64,000 nt of DNA, from positions 12,465,387-12,529,386 of the forward strand of contig NW_024881321.1 in the NCBI RefSeq assembly GCF_018691265.1, written 5' to 3'. The notes below the pieces were generated by a model. That model was not told the origin of the DNA. It saw only the letters and a program-made list of their open reading frames with translations, and made no database searches. The position numbers and the translations under genes are program-made. Shown piece by piece: positions 40,132 to 51,160 of the stretch (position 1 is the first letter of the stretch; each line of letters begins with the position of its first letter). This stretch comes from Tyto alba. Its lineage: Eukaryota > Chordata > Aves > Strigiformes > Tytonidae.

Positions 40132-41862
40132 AGTTGTGAAATATGGAAGCAAACTGTTTCCCACGAATTGCAGTGCACAAAAGCTGTAGCTGGAAAATCT
40201 AGGTAGATATTTTTGAATCTTCAGACTCAAAAACCTGCAACTTATATAATGTAGCAAATTCTGCCTTCATTGTTTATCATACAATCTCTTGGTTGTCAGC
40301 AGATTAAAGTGAAAAGCTTGCAAAACAGTTTTTCTGTTTGTGAGAAATCCCTTCTAGATTCCTGCCTAATAGGAAGAATAATTATGGATCCAGCAAGGAA
40401 ACAAACCATGAGAAAATCTGGTTTAAGACAGTGAACCAGAATACTGTCCTGCATAGGTAAAAGTATAAATAATAGGGGAGAGAATCTCAGCTTGCTTGTG
40501 TCGGGAGCCTTCCAGAAGTTTCTTGAGCAAGTCCTGACAGCCATACTGGGCCTTGTACTTAGGGTTAGAGATACCCATAGGTTAGCATGATTGACCGCTG
40601 TGTAACCCCATCAATATAACAGTAAACAGGAACAAGCTGGAAGGCTCTGGGCATGTACTGCTGCTGACTACAGTTCCTAGGTATGTGTAGCTACTGTTGG
40701 ACATTAAGAAAGAGATGGCATTCTTGTCTGTCGAAATAAGTTGTATATTTTTTTTTTTTTACTGCACTAGATATAAGGAACTGTGCTACTAGGGGTAAGG
40801 TGAATCTCTCTGCAGATGCACAACCTGTCGTGGCTGCCCACTAGCAATCTGTCCAAGTGCAGTTCCAGCATCTGAAGGAGTGCAAGATGTATTCACTATC
40901 TGTATTTCTCTTCCTATATATATTGTGTTATTATTATCATCCTTAAAGCTGTTTTGTTACACCATGTGCTGCTGTGCCTTTCTTACCAATATCCAGAAAG
41001 AACCCTGCACCCCACCCTTACTCCCCAATGCAGAACATAAGCTTATATTAGGTCTAGATGAGACTTCTTTCTGGCCACAAAATCTGCCATTGAAGACAGA
41101 ACATGGATTTCTGTGAGAACAAGATTTCACTCAAAACTTTTTACAGCTTCTATGGAGTTTGAAAAAGGAGCTTAATCTCATCAAAGGTCAAATGACTTGT
41201 TTTCTGATGTGGTTAATAATTTTTATCACTGGAGATGTTTTAGATAATAAACTTTTCAGATGTAATGATTTAATGTTTATAAAAGCTACTCCAGAACACT
41301 TTTAGTAGGAATTACATGTCCTACTAAGTGCACAGTAAGAATGTACAGTAAGAATGTACAAAACAATGTACAGTAGGAATGTGTGAGACATCTGTGGTAC
41401 AACTGTTCTTACAAAGCAAGGAACATATAAAAGGTTCCAAATTATTATTGTTGAATATATGTCATTTAACAATAAGCTTTCTGTGTCTTGAGTAGTATTC
41501 AGGATAACATAGTGTATATTTTTTTGTCAGTCACTCAATTATTTATTCATGATTGCATCATTCCTGAGAAATACAGATATTTCAAATATACACCAATATA
41601 GCCTTCATACTTCACCATATTTTCCCATATTTATTTTGACAGTCCCCTAGATATCTCATGCAGAAACAATTTTTACAGTGAAATTCTATAATTGCTTTAC
41701 TACAGCTTTTCCTTCACAAGGTAAACAAAGCACTTATTGAAGTTATGCATGTGCCTAAATATTTTGCTTTGTGGAAATGTCATTGTTATCCTCCATAATA
41801 CAGATGTATAAGTTGTCAAAAATAACTATACCCTGAAGACCTAAAGAGTAAGGATAGAAGGG
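39471..41862. other. AT-rich intergenic DNA, no gene seen
   Basis: No gene recognised. It holds a 31-nt A run near 40099-40129, a T run near 40750-40761, and a small tandem repeat of about 13 bp (gtacagtaagaat) in three imperfect copies near 41330-41380. Confidence 0.5.
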
Positions 41863-42558
41863 AAGAGTGTATTGGGTGTATATGGCAAGGTTTTGGTAGT
41901 GGAGGGCTACAGGAGTGGTGTCTGTGAGAAGATACCAGAAGCTTCCCCCATGTCTGACAGAGCTAATGCCAGCTGGCTCCAAGGTGGACCCACTGCTGGA
42001 CAAGGTCAAGCCCATAAGCAACAGTGGTAGCACCTTTGTGATAACATATTTGAGAAGGGAGAAAAACCACTCTGCAACAGCAGATGGGAGAGAGGAGTGA
42101 GAATATGTGAGAAACATCACCACGCTGGAGCAGTCTATTCCTGGAAGACTGCATCCTGTGGAAAGGACTCATGGTGTTCATGATGACACGCAATTCATGG
42201 GAAAAACCCACATTGGAGAAGTTTGTGGAGGACTGTCTCTTGTGGGAGGGACCCCACGATAGAGTAGGGGAAGATCATGAGGAGGAAGGAATGGCAGAGA
42301 CAACATGTAATAAGCAGACTGAAACCCCCATTCTCTAACCCCCATTTCTCATCCCCCTGCATTGCTCAAAGAGGTAGAGAAAATTGGGAGTGAAGTTGAG
42401 CCTGTGAAGAAAGGATGAGTGGGGGGGAAGGTGTTTTAAGATTGTTCTTATTTCTTCTTATCCTACTCTGACTTTTGATTGGCAATAAATTAAATTAATT
42501 TCCCTGAGTCAAGTCTGGTTTGCCTGTGAAGGTAATTAGTGAGTGATATCCTTGTCTT

Positions 42559-42584
42559 GCAGGAGTAACTATGACTCTCTTAAG
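42559..42584 (+). other. 28S rRNA leader fused to the R2 5' end
   Basis: Twenty-six bases match the vertebrate 28S sequence just upstream of the R2 insertion site, ending in gactctcttaag at the known cleavage position. The one difference from the remembered 28S sequence is at 42561, a G to A change in a CpG. This is the only rRNA sequence here, and it is far too short to be a functional rRNA gene. It begins where the predicted ribozyme would cut. Confidence 0.85.
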
Positions 42585-42680
42585 ACGGGATCATAGTTAC
42601 TAACTGGGCTCAGCTGCAGAGGTCACGCCTCCCAGCGGTCCTGCCGGATACCCTTCTGGGTAACTGAAGTGGCCTCTGCC
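42559..42680 (+). ncRNA. HDV-like self-cleaving ribozyme of R2
   Basis: R2 transcripts are known to free their 5' ends from the rRNA co-transcript with an HDV-like ribozyme. A matching double pseudoknot can be drawn here. P1 pairs 42559-42564 (gcagga, in the 28S leader) with 42639-42644 (tcctgc). P2 pairs 42616-42626 with 42669-42679 (11 bp, one G-U). P3 is short (gcc 42627-42629 with ggt 42637-42639, sharing one base with P1). P1.1 could form between the cc of loop L3 and gg at 42646-42647. P4 is a hairpin taccc/gggta at 42649-42662. The likely catalytic cytosine is C42664 in the joining strand. The J1/2 strand also forms a 10-11 bp stem between 28S leader (42564-42574) and R2 sequence (42591-42601). 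The fold was drawn by hand and no activity is shown. Confidence 0.7.
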
Positions 42681-42881
42681 CCAGTGTGATGAGATACTGT
42701 TACTTCCTCCCTATCAAGTGATTTCACGGACCACTTGATAGTATCTAATTGGTGATACAAAATTTCGGAGTCTAAATTGACTACCCAGAGCCTGGCCCAC
42801 GGGCCTATGTTGGGTGCAGTCTGACAGCTCGTAAGGGAGTACTGTCTGGCTTAAATTTGACCCTTACCTGGAATTGACAAA

Positions 42882-45800
42882 ATGTGTCTAGCAGCACGGA
42901 TAGCTTTCGTGTCTGTGGGCACCCAAACAAGTCTTCTAGACTTGCATGACGATGTGGTCCCTCGTACCATCAGAGACCACGCCAAATTGGTGGACGTTGG
43001 GATAAATTTTAGAAGATTGGAGTTTGTTAACTCAAGTGCGGAAGGATTGGAGGGGAGAGATCTATCCACCGTGACTGAGAGTTTATCCATGTTGCCGGAG
43101 GTGTATGAGGAACCTTCCCCTTCTGTACTGGAGGGCAAGGACATCAGCCCCCTCCTTCGGGAGAGTGAGTCAGAAGGGGAGGGGGAGCTCTCGCCCCCAG
43201 GGGCCATGGCTCAACTCTCCCCATTGCCATCGTCACCTATCCTGGCTTCAGGGGGAGAACCTTCACCGGAAGGCACACCTGTGGTGAAGGTTCTGGACAA
43301 AAATACACCTTGTCCATGTTGCGGAACCAGGATAGGAAAAGTGTCGGGACTGGTTGAACATCTAAGGAGAGTGCATGGGAGGAGAAAGATCTTGTTTCAG
43401 TGTGCGCTGTGTGGAAGAACGAATGAGAAACATCATAGTATTGCTTGCCACGTTCCCAAATGCAAGGGAGCCATAGAGGCAACCCCAAAAGAAGGGTTGG
43501 CGTGTGAGGAGTGCGGACGGATGTTTGAAACAAAAATCGGCCTGGGACAACATAAGCATTTGGCCCATCCAGTCACTAGAAATCTGGAGCGAATCATGGC
43601 CTCACGCCCTAAAGAGACTTCCACGAGAGGGGTACACCGAAAGTGTTGGATGGAAGAGGAAGTTGAGATCTTGCGTAAGTTGGAGAAGCAGTATGAAGAA
43701 AATAGAAACATCAATAAGCTGATTGCAGAGGAATTGCCCTTCAAGACAGCGAAGCAGATAAGTGACAAAAGAAGGATTCTGAACAGGAGTCCGGCTAAGA
43801 AGAGGGAAGAAGATCAAGAGTGGAAGAAACATCTAAGAGAAGGGGAACATCTGGCGAGCATTGGACCCCGGAAAAGAGGTGGGGGGCTGAGGTCCCATTA
43901 CCGAAAGACTATCTCAAAATGGATAACAGCTGGAAAACTGCGCATTCTTCATGCAACATTTGAGAAGGTAATCGAAGGCGGAGAAGATCTGCCAACGACG
44001 GTTGGTGGTGCGGTGGAGGACTGCTACGCACTCCTGTTCAGGAGGTCTTCCGAGTTGGAAGCGAGTCAAGGGCGGAAACTCCAGACGGCCCGCACGGCAT
44101 GCTCTTCGGAACCACCGAAGGAGTGGATGAAGAGGGCCAGGAAGAGAGGGGAGTTTCTACGGTTCCAGCGGCTGTTCCACCTGGACAGGGGGAAACCAGC
44201 CAGTATAATCCTGGATGATGTAGAGTCCCTGAAGTGCGGTCTGCCACTTGACGAGGTGCACCATGTGTTCAAGTCAAGATGGGAGTCGCTGGGAACATTC
44301 AAGGGCCTCGGATGTTTCAAGACCCTGGGTCACGCAGACAACTCAGCAGTCGAAGCCATGATCACGTCGAAAGAAATCTCGAAGAACATCAAGGAGATGA
44401 GCAAGAACTCAGCACCAGGGCCAGATGGTCTTAGTTTGAGGGGTCTCATGGCTATTGACCCCCACTATACCATGCTGGCGGAACTGTACAATCTGTGGCT
44501 GCTGACTGGTACCATCCTGGACATGGTGAAAGAATGTCGGACCGTGTTAATATCTAAATCAGCCCTGCCGGAGCGCCAGAAGGATATTAATAACTAGCGC
44601 CCCATTACCATCGGCTCGACGGTCCTGAGATTATTCTCAAGGATCATCACAGTGAGGCTGACTAAGGCGTGCCCGATCAGTCCACGGCAAAGGGGATTTA
44701 TAAGATCTGCTGGCTGTGCGGAGAATCTAAAGTTGCTGCAACTTCTGATTCGGAACGCGAAGAGAGAGAAGCATCCCCTGGGTGTGGTGTTCGTCGATCT
44801 AGCAAAGGCCTTCGACACAGTGAGCCATAATCATATTATTGAAGTGTTAAAACAAATGGGTGTGGACAACCACATAATTTCTTTAATTTCTAACATGTAT
44901 AGCAATACTCATACCTATATTGACATGAAGTCTGAACTGTCGGATCCCATCGGGATTCGGATTGGTGTGAAACAGGGTGATCCAATGTCTCTTATACTGT
45001 TTAACTTATCTGTGGATTCTCTACTGTGTGTATTGGAGAAAGAGGGGAGTGGGTACCAACATTATTCGATGAGTATAACATCTATGGCTTTTGTGGACGA
45101 TCTGGTACTGCTAAGTGGGTCCTGGGAAGGAATGCGGAGAAATATTGAAATTGTTGACGCTTTTTGTGATTTGACGGGTCTGAAAACACAGGGAGAGAAG
45201 TGCCACGGCTTTTATATACAGTCGACTAAAGACTCATATACCATCAATGATTGTCCTGCATGGACCATTAAAGGCACTCCCCTCAACATGATTGAGCCAG
45301 GCAGTTCGGAGAAATATCTGGGTCTGAAAATTGACCCGTGGGTTGGTATATCCAAACCGGAACTGCTGGCCAAAACTAAAGATTGGCTACATCGGATTGA
45401 CCGGGCTCCTTTAAAACCTATGCAGAAAGTAGACATCTTGAAAGTGTATACCATTCCGCGCATGATCTACTTGGCAGACCAGTCCGATGTAAAAGTCTCG
45501 TACCTTGAATCGCTAGATCTGACAATTAGAACTGCTGTCAAAGAGTGGGTACACTTGCCACCTAGTACCTGTGACGCCATCCTATATTCCAGCACAAGGG
45601 ATGGCGGTTTGGGACTCACCAGGCTATCGGGGTTAATTCCCAGTGTGCAGGCTTGAAGACTGCACAGAATTGCGCAGTCTTCGGATAAGGTGATCAGGGA
45701 AATTGTAAGTAAAGAGGGTATTGAGAAAGAGTATGAGAAATTATGGTTAGCGGCAGGGGGAAATAAGGAAAAGATTCCATCTATATGGGACCCGAGTTCG

Positions 45801-46646
45801 GTCATGGTGACCACAGAAGTGTTGGGCGGGATAGATCAATATTCGGAATGGGAAAGGCCCACTCCTAAAACCATATTTCCGAAACCTAGTGATTGGTGTA
45901 AGCAAGAATTTATAAAGTGGACCAAATTGGCTTCCCAGGGCCGTGGGATTACCAACTTTGAGGAGGATAAGATCAGTAACAGCTGGTTAGAAAGATACAG
46001 GGGCATTCCTCAGAGAAAGATCATCACCGCTTTACAACTACGGGCCAACGTCTACCCCACAAGAGAATTTCTAGTGAGGGGTAGGCAAGAGACACATGTA
46101 AGATCGTGTCGTCACTGTGGAGTGGAAATTGAGAGCTGTTCGCATATCATCGGATACTGCCCGGCGGTGCAAGATGCGAGAATAAAAAGACATAACCAAA
46201 TTTGTGAATTACTAATTGAGGAGGCAAAGAAAAAGGAATGGATAGCATTCCAAGAACCATTGATTCAAGACGAGAAAAAAGAATTGTTTAAACCCGATTT
46301 GGTATTTGTAAGAGAAGAAATAGCAATAGTAGTAGATGTGACCATCAGATACGAAAGTAAAGAAACATCCCTTGAGGATGCGGCAAAAGAGAAAATTAAG
46401 AAATATCAACATTTGGAAGATTAGATTCAGGAACTGACTAATGCAACAACTATTAAATTTATGGGCTTTCCCTTGGGGGCGCGTGGCAAGTGGTACCAGG
46501 GCAATTACACCTTGTTAAAGGAATTGGGACTCTCTAGTTCTCGGCAAGACAAAGTTGCACATCGATTGTCTATTCGTGCATTGTTTTCTTCTGTTGACAT
46601 TATTCATATGTTTAGTAGTAAAGTAAGAACTGTAGAAAATGTTTAA
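42882..46646 (+). pseudogene. R2 protein gene (zinc fingers, Myb, RT, endonuclease), three in-frame stops
   Basis: The R2 protein binds its 28S target, nicks it and reverse transcribes R2 RNA from the nick. One frame of 1,254 codons can be followed from ATG 42882 with no frameshift. It is broken by TAG at 44595-44597 (codon 572), TGA at 45654-45656 (codon 925) and TAG at 46422-46424 (codon 1181). Domains in order: three zinc fingers (C144/C147/H160/H165; C174/C177/H190/C194; C208/C211/H224/H229), a Myb-like domain near 241-290 (W246), RT with motif A FVDL (637), motif B GVKQGDP and catalytic FVDD (737), then a CCHC knuckle (from C1076) and a restriction-like endonuclease with PD at 1138-1139 and D1152. 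An upstream in-frame TGA at 42858 supports this start. The first stop falls inside the RT domain, so this copy cannot make a working protein. Confidence 0.93.
43311..43760 (+). other. R2 DNA-binding region: three zinc fingers plus Myb
   Basis: CCHH, CCHC and CCHH fingers in a row followed by a Myb-like helix-turn-helix. Three fingers, rather than one, is the mark of the R2-A clade. These domains select the 28S site in intact elements, which makes the off-target location of this copy notable. All zinc ligands are intact here. Confidence 0.85.
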
Positions 46647-46940
46647 TTGTATCATCACATTGTAGTTGTAATATCTGTGCACTGTATTACTTCCAAATAA
46701 TAAAATAAAATGGTGTGAAGAGCCGACATGGAAGGATCGTGGGGGGGTTAGATCAGGGGAGAAAATGATCAGAGTATTGGGATTCCAACATAGTAGGTGG
46801 GATCTTGTTCTTTTTATGACGCATCTCAACCGAAATTGACATTAACAATTGAACTTGACTAAATTTTTACCAATTTGGACCCAGGTGGATGGGCCACCTT
46901 TATTTAACTCGGAAAATAAACATATATATAATTTATATGT
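46647..46940 (+). other. R2 3' UTR, right end approximate
   Basis: About 290 nt after the terminal TAA/stop of the R2 frame. In R2 this RNA is folded and recognised by the protein for target-primed reverse transcription. An imperfect AT palindrome (acatatata...tatatgt) sits at 46920-46940, close to the inferred junction with resumed LTR sequence. Confidence 0.6.
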
Positions 46941-47064
46941 GTTTGATAAATGACCAATGAGTCTTTCATCATATTTTCTCTCCCCTGACCAGTTGAGGAT
47001 GGGGAATGATAGAGTGTCTTGGTGGACACCTGGCATCCAGCCATGGTCAATCCATCACAAAGAG

Positions 47065-47260
47065 CCCTCAAACTAGTTCAACCAATCTACAGTATTCCAC
47101 AGGCAACAATATAGTAGGAAGTATTTGATGCAGACTAGACCAGTAATTTGTGCTATCAGTTTGACAGTTAACTACTCATTTCTTGTAACTATGAAGAATC
47201 TTAAACATGTTACACTGCTCTGATTTCATTTCATATACTTTTTCTTTATTTTTTTACTTT

Positions 47261-47293
<33 letters not shown>

Positions 47294-49889
47294 TTAAAAT
47301 CTACGGACCATTTCAAAGCCACCTGTGCCCCAGGCACAAGTAGATACTGGTCGTGAACACTGCCTGGCCTGGTGAGAAAGTTTGTTCCTTTGTATCAGGG
47401 AGTCCATGTGTCACTGCCTCCATTAAATAAAATTTCCATCTCAGGTGTCATGAAGAAAGCATGCTGGGACTCCTGACTTCAGTTTCCTTTAGTGTGTTAG
47501 ACAGCATAGTATAACTGAGATAAGGAATAACTTGGAGCATCTAGGGTCATTGATACATGGCTATGTCAAACTTCTGGATATTGTAGGCTGATCACCCTCA
47601 TTAACCAGTAATTCTATATATCTTTTGAACTATTACATTAAATTGTACAGTAGTGACTCTGTCATTACCTCACTGTCTATCTGAAGAAACATATTTTCCA
47701 CCTCACCACAAGCGTAACAAATAAAAAGTCCAAACTCTAGGAATTACAGATGCATTAGATCATAAAAGTTTTATTTATTTGCTGACAATTTGCTATGAAA
47801 TATATGTTGCATTCTATAAAAATTTGGCTCAGCAGCAGAGAAGAAGGTGGAGAGGAAGACTCACCTTGTCTGCTGCACTCTAGACATGGAAATTGTACCT
47901 TCCTTCAGAGTAAATGATTTTTTCAGAGCTGGAAAAATATTCTGAAGTTCAAGATGGGGAAGGAAGGAATAAGACTGAAATGAAGGAGGGAAATATTGAG
48001 ACAATAACCCATAGTCAAAACACAGTATAATAGAAAGAGAGAGAAAGAAAGAGAAAATTATATAAAAATAAAGAAAACCCATTTTTTTACAGACTCCAAA
48101 GTAACTGTGTGGAGTTTACCACAGCCCAGGAAGACGTTAAGAATTACCGGGCTGAAAACAGGACTGAAGAAAATGGCCTATCATGCCAACACTGACATTG
48201 TAATATAAAGAAGAAATTCTTTCCAAGCAATCTCTATTTTTATCCTCTTGCTCTGAGTTTATTTATTTGAAAAACTTTGATTTTCTTTTTTGGATTCAGA
48301 GAAAACTTAACTTTAAAAATCCAAAATTCTTTCAGTATATTTTATGGTATTCTCTGGAAAAAGTATTGTGAGCACATCTGCCTCACAACTCTGACCAATA
48401 CAAGATTTCCTCATAACAAACAACAAATAAAAATTAAAATCTGTGTGCAGATAATGTGAAAAGAGAGAAACATGGAATGTATTTTTCATTAATTAACTTC
48501 AGTGAAAAATTCAAGTCTCTGTAGTATCAGGAATTGGAGTATTCTTAGCAGAAGTGAAAAAAAATTACAACTACAAGGCAGATCAATCAAAGTGTGTGGG
48601 AATATCAACAGAATTTTAAAAAATTATGTAACCTGTCAGTATTCCAACCATGGAAGCTAAAATTTTTCATAATTTAAATAGTTTATTGAGCTAAGGGGTG
48701 ATAAATACAGCTGAAAGGAACTGTGAAATTGCATGTATAATAACATGTTTATATATAAAATAATGTTTGCATTAATAAACAACAGAAAAAAACCCTACAA
48801 ATTATTTTGTGTGTGTCTGTGATTTAAAAATTAACAGAAGAGAAACCTATTTTCTTTACCCCGTAAATAAACTGGACACACTAACAGTATATTTCCCCAT
48901 GGAACAACAAACATTTCACATTTCACATAGTTTTTTGCTACATTTGGTACAGTAATCTCTATCAAGGGGTAAATTGACTTTCCTTTTACAGATCATTAGC
49001 AACTGCAATTCAACCAGTAGAGTTTGCATGAACTGATTCAAGATCATCTCTAAGTTCAGATATGAGTTCATTCAGCATTGTAAGGCACACTAAATAAAAA
49101 GAAATATTTCCCTGAACTGTAATGCACAACTTCTGGCTTGTAACCGTAATAAGTCATTTTCTATATTATTTCTGCATAATTTAAACCTTTCATTTGCAAA
49201 GAATTTGTGATTTCAAATACAGAAAATATATACAACCAAACAATATCTTATGAAAACGAACAGATTCTCAGGAGATTGAACTTGAATCTAATCCACATTA
49301 TTCCTGTATCCATATTTTGGTAAAGTTCATTCTAAACATTTCACTGAGTGTGAACAAGTGCAAGGTTGGCTTCCAAATTAACAAGCTAGAAGGCAGAGAA
49401 TGGCACACTTTTTCTGTCTTTAAGGTAAAATACTTTATTCTAAAATGATGTTGGTAAGCTTTTTGTAATGATCTAATGAAGTACTTAATGTGGATTTATG
49501 TATGAATGGACGTGAACTTCTTAATGTGTATCCTCTGTTAGAATTCATTCTCTAATATGGTTATGTTTGTCTTGTATATAACAAGCATTTTTGTGCTTTC
49601 CCTCAGAACTCCCACTGAAGTATCTACACAAAAATGAGAGCGTTAGTGATGCATTTTGTCACCTGATAGCAAATTTTTGAATGACGGTTCTGTCAGTATA
49701 GAACAACTAAAGCAGTTAGCTGGTTCTTAACATAGGGAAAGGAAAGGACAGGAGGCTTGCTTCATGAATTTGCTGTCCTTTTCTAAGGGTTTGCATTTCT
49801 AGAAATATAAATACAAAAGAGGAGCTCAAACTCCAAGTGGCTGGCGTCAAAAAAACTGAGAGACAGGAATGGCTTGGTTCACTTTCACC
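47065..49889. other. AT-rich intergenic DNA with a 30-nt T run
   Basis: No gene recognised. A run of 30 T at 47263-47292 is preceded by T-rich sequence and followed by about 200 bp of mixed composition. On the minus strand this looks like a sequence with a poly(A) tail, so it could be a retrocopy, but I cannot name the source. Confidence 0.45.
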
Positions 49890-51010
49890 TCCACAAATCA
49901 TAGAATTAATGAGTTTGGAGGGGAGGTCATCTGGTCCAAGCAAAGCAGATCGTATTGCTCAGGTCCTTATCAAATTAAATTTGACTGTTTCCAAGAATGG
50001 TACATCTACTGCCTTTCTATTAGACCATCTTCATGGTACACAATGTTTCTTAATGTCTAACTGGAATTTGTTGTCAACATGTATTCACTGCTGCTTAGCC
50101 TTTTAATATGCAAACTCAGTGATACTAAGTCTATCTGTCATCTTTGTGCCTTTTCAGTTACATCAGCCTTCACAAGCAAAGGCTATCAGATTTCTGTGCT
50201 TAGTGAAAAAGTTCAGGAAAGAGAATCAACATCAGTGAATTGTGATCACTTCAAAGACAAAAACTGAAAACATCTCCCCACACTTCATCCCAGCTCAACT
50301 TGACTCCTTCATTCCTGACTGTTCTTCCTTCCATCCTGCAAGTGGTACAGGGGAGATGGAGAATGGGGGTTTCAGGTTGCAGTCAGTTTGCTTTGTCTCT
50401 ACTGCTGAATCAAATTTCCTAAATCCATTCCTGCAAACTTAAGCAATGTATATATATTATTGCTGGGTACCCTGTCCCTGCTTCAGACTTCTGTGTACTT
50501 TATTTTTTACTCAGTGACAATTTTGTTATTCAGCATTAACAGCCCCCTACTATGCACACTTAACTTCCTGTGTATCAGAATGGATTATTCTTGTGTTTTG
50601 AGGATATTTTACTTATTAACTATCTCTTTGAGGCACGTCACCCTTCAAAACAGAACTCAGAAACAGACTCTGTTCCCTTATTATGGGGTCTGATACTGCT
50701 CCTCATCATGTTCCCTTCCCTCAAGACCTTAAACTTCACTCTCTCATTTCTTGTAGCCAAGGCTGTCATCGCCTTTACTGCTTTGGCCGATTCTTCTTTA
50801 ATGTTAAAGTGCAGGTCCAGCAGACTGTTTCTCTTAGCTATTGGTCACTCATGCCAATAAATTCTCTTGAGAACATTCCAAAAGTCTCCTGGATTTCTTG
50901 TAGCCAGCACCACCACGCTTCCATCAGAAAGTTCCCTGTGGTAACCAGGGACTTTGATCATGAGATTTCCAGTTGTCTGAAGCTGATTTCTGCTACCTTC
51001 CTTTCTTGAC
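49890..51010 (-). mobile_element. Old CR1 LINE, minus strand, with internal loss
   Basis: Two parts are recognised. At 49890-50050 the plus strand shows the reverse complement of a CR1 3' region (aaatcatagaat, then ggaggtcatctggtcca). At about 50590-51010 it shows the reverse complement of the CR1 ORF2 endonuclease region (ccaaggctgtcatcgccttt, gcaggtccagca, cctggatttcttgtagcc). Order and orientation agree with one minus-strand element lacking most of RT. It is strongly diverged and no frame is intact. Confidence 0.7.
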
Positions 51011-51092
51011 TATGTAATATGAGAAGATGTCTACCATGATGTTATATACGTTGGTGTCTCTGCTGATCTGCATCTATAAATTCTCAGCTTGG

Positions 51093-51160
51093 GTAAAAAA
51101 AAAAAAAAAAACAAACAAACAAAAAAAACAAACAAAAAAAAAAAAAAACAAAAAAGAAAC
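51093..51160 (+). repeat. A-rich low-complexity tract
   Basis: Poly(A) runs broken by caaac units. It lies about 80 bp beyond the outer end of the old CR1 and may be an unrelated expansion. Confidence 0.85.

Larger units (their letters stand above)
42559..46940 (+). mobile_element. R2 non-LTR retrotransposon at an ectopic, non-rDNA site
   Basis: A full-length R2 of about 4.4 kb: a 28S-derived leader, an HDV-like ribozyme, a 5' UTR, one 1,254-codon reading frame (with three stops) and a 3' UTR of about 290 nt. The 5' junction is sharp. LTR sequence ends at about 42558 and 28S sequence starts (gcagg...gactctcttaag). The 3' junction is placed by where LTR sequence resumes (gaccaatgagtctttcat, 46952 on) and is uncertain by about 10 bp. 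No 28S sequence follows the 3' end. The tripartite zinc fingers put it in the R2-A clade. I see no obvious target duplication longer than about 2 bp around R2 itself. Confidence 0.9.
41868..47059 (+). mobile_element. Solo ERV LTR split by an R2 insertion, 5-bp duplication AAGAG
   Basis: LTR pieces 41868-42558 and about 46941-47059 together make about 810 bp. The outer ends are TG (41868) and CA (47059), flanked by a perfect 5-bp duplication aagag at 41863-41867 and 47060-47064. The order of parts is the usual one: a TATA-like catatttgag near 42046, R region, AATAAA at 42484-42489, then U5. The right piece continues the U5 (tttctctcccctg, then gacacctggcatccagcc) exactly as remembered for this passerine LTR family. 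The LTR was therefore already in place when R2 inserted into its U5. It and the R2 element point the same way. Confidence 0.88.

Noticed and set aside
42559..42584. A 28S rRNA gene fragment as evidence that this is rDNA
   Set aside because: Only 26 nt match, and the flanks on both sides are LTR, not 28S. No 28S sequence follows the R2 3' end.
42882..44597. A 571-residue zinc-finger/Myb protein as a stand-alone domesticated gene
   Set aside because: The same frame continues directly after the stop into RT motifs, so this is the N-terminal part of a broken R2 frame. No sign of selection for a short product can be seen.
50570..51009. Overlapping plus-strand frames of 96 and 108 codons
   Set aside because: They are antisense to an old CR1 ORF2 endonuclease region.
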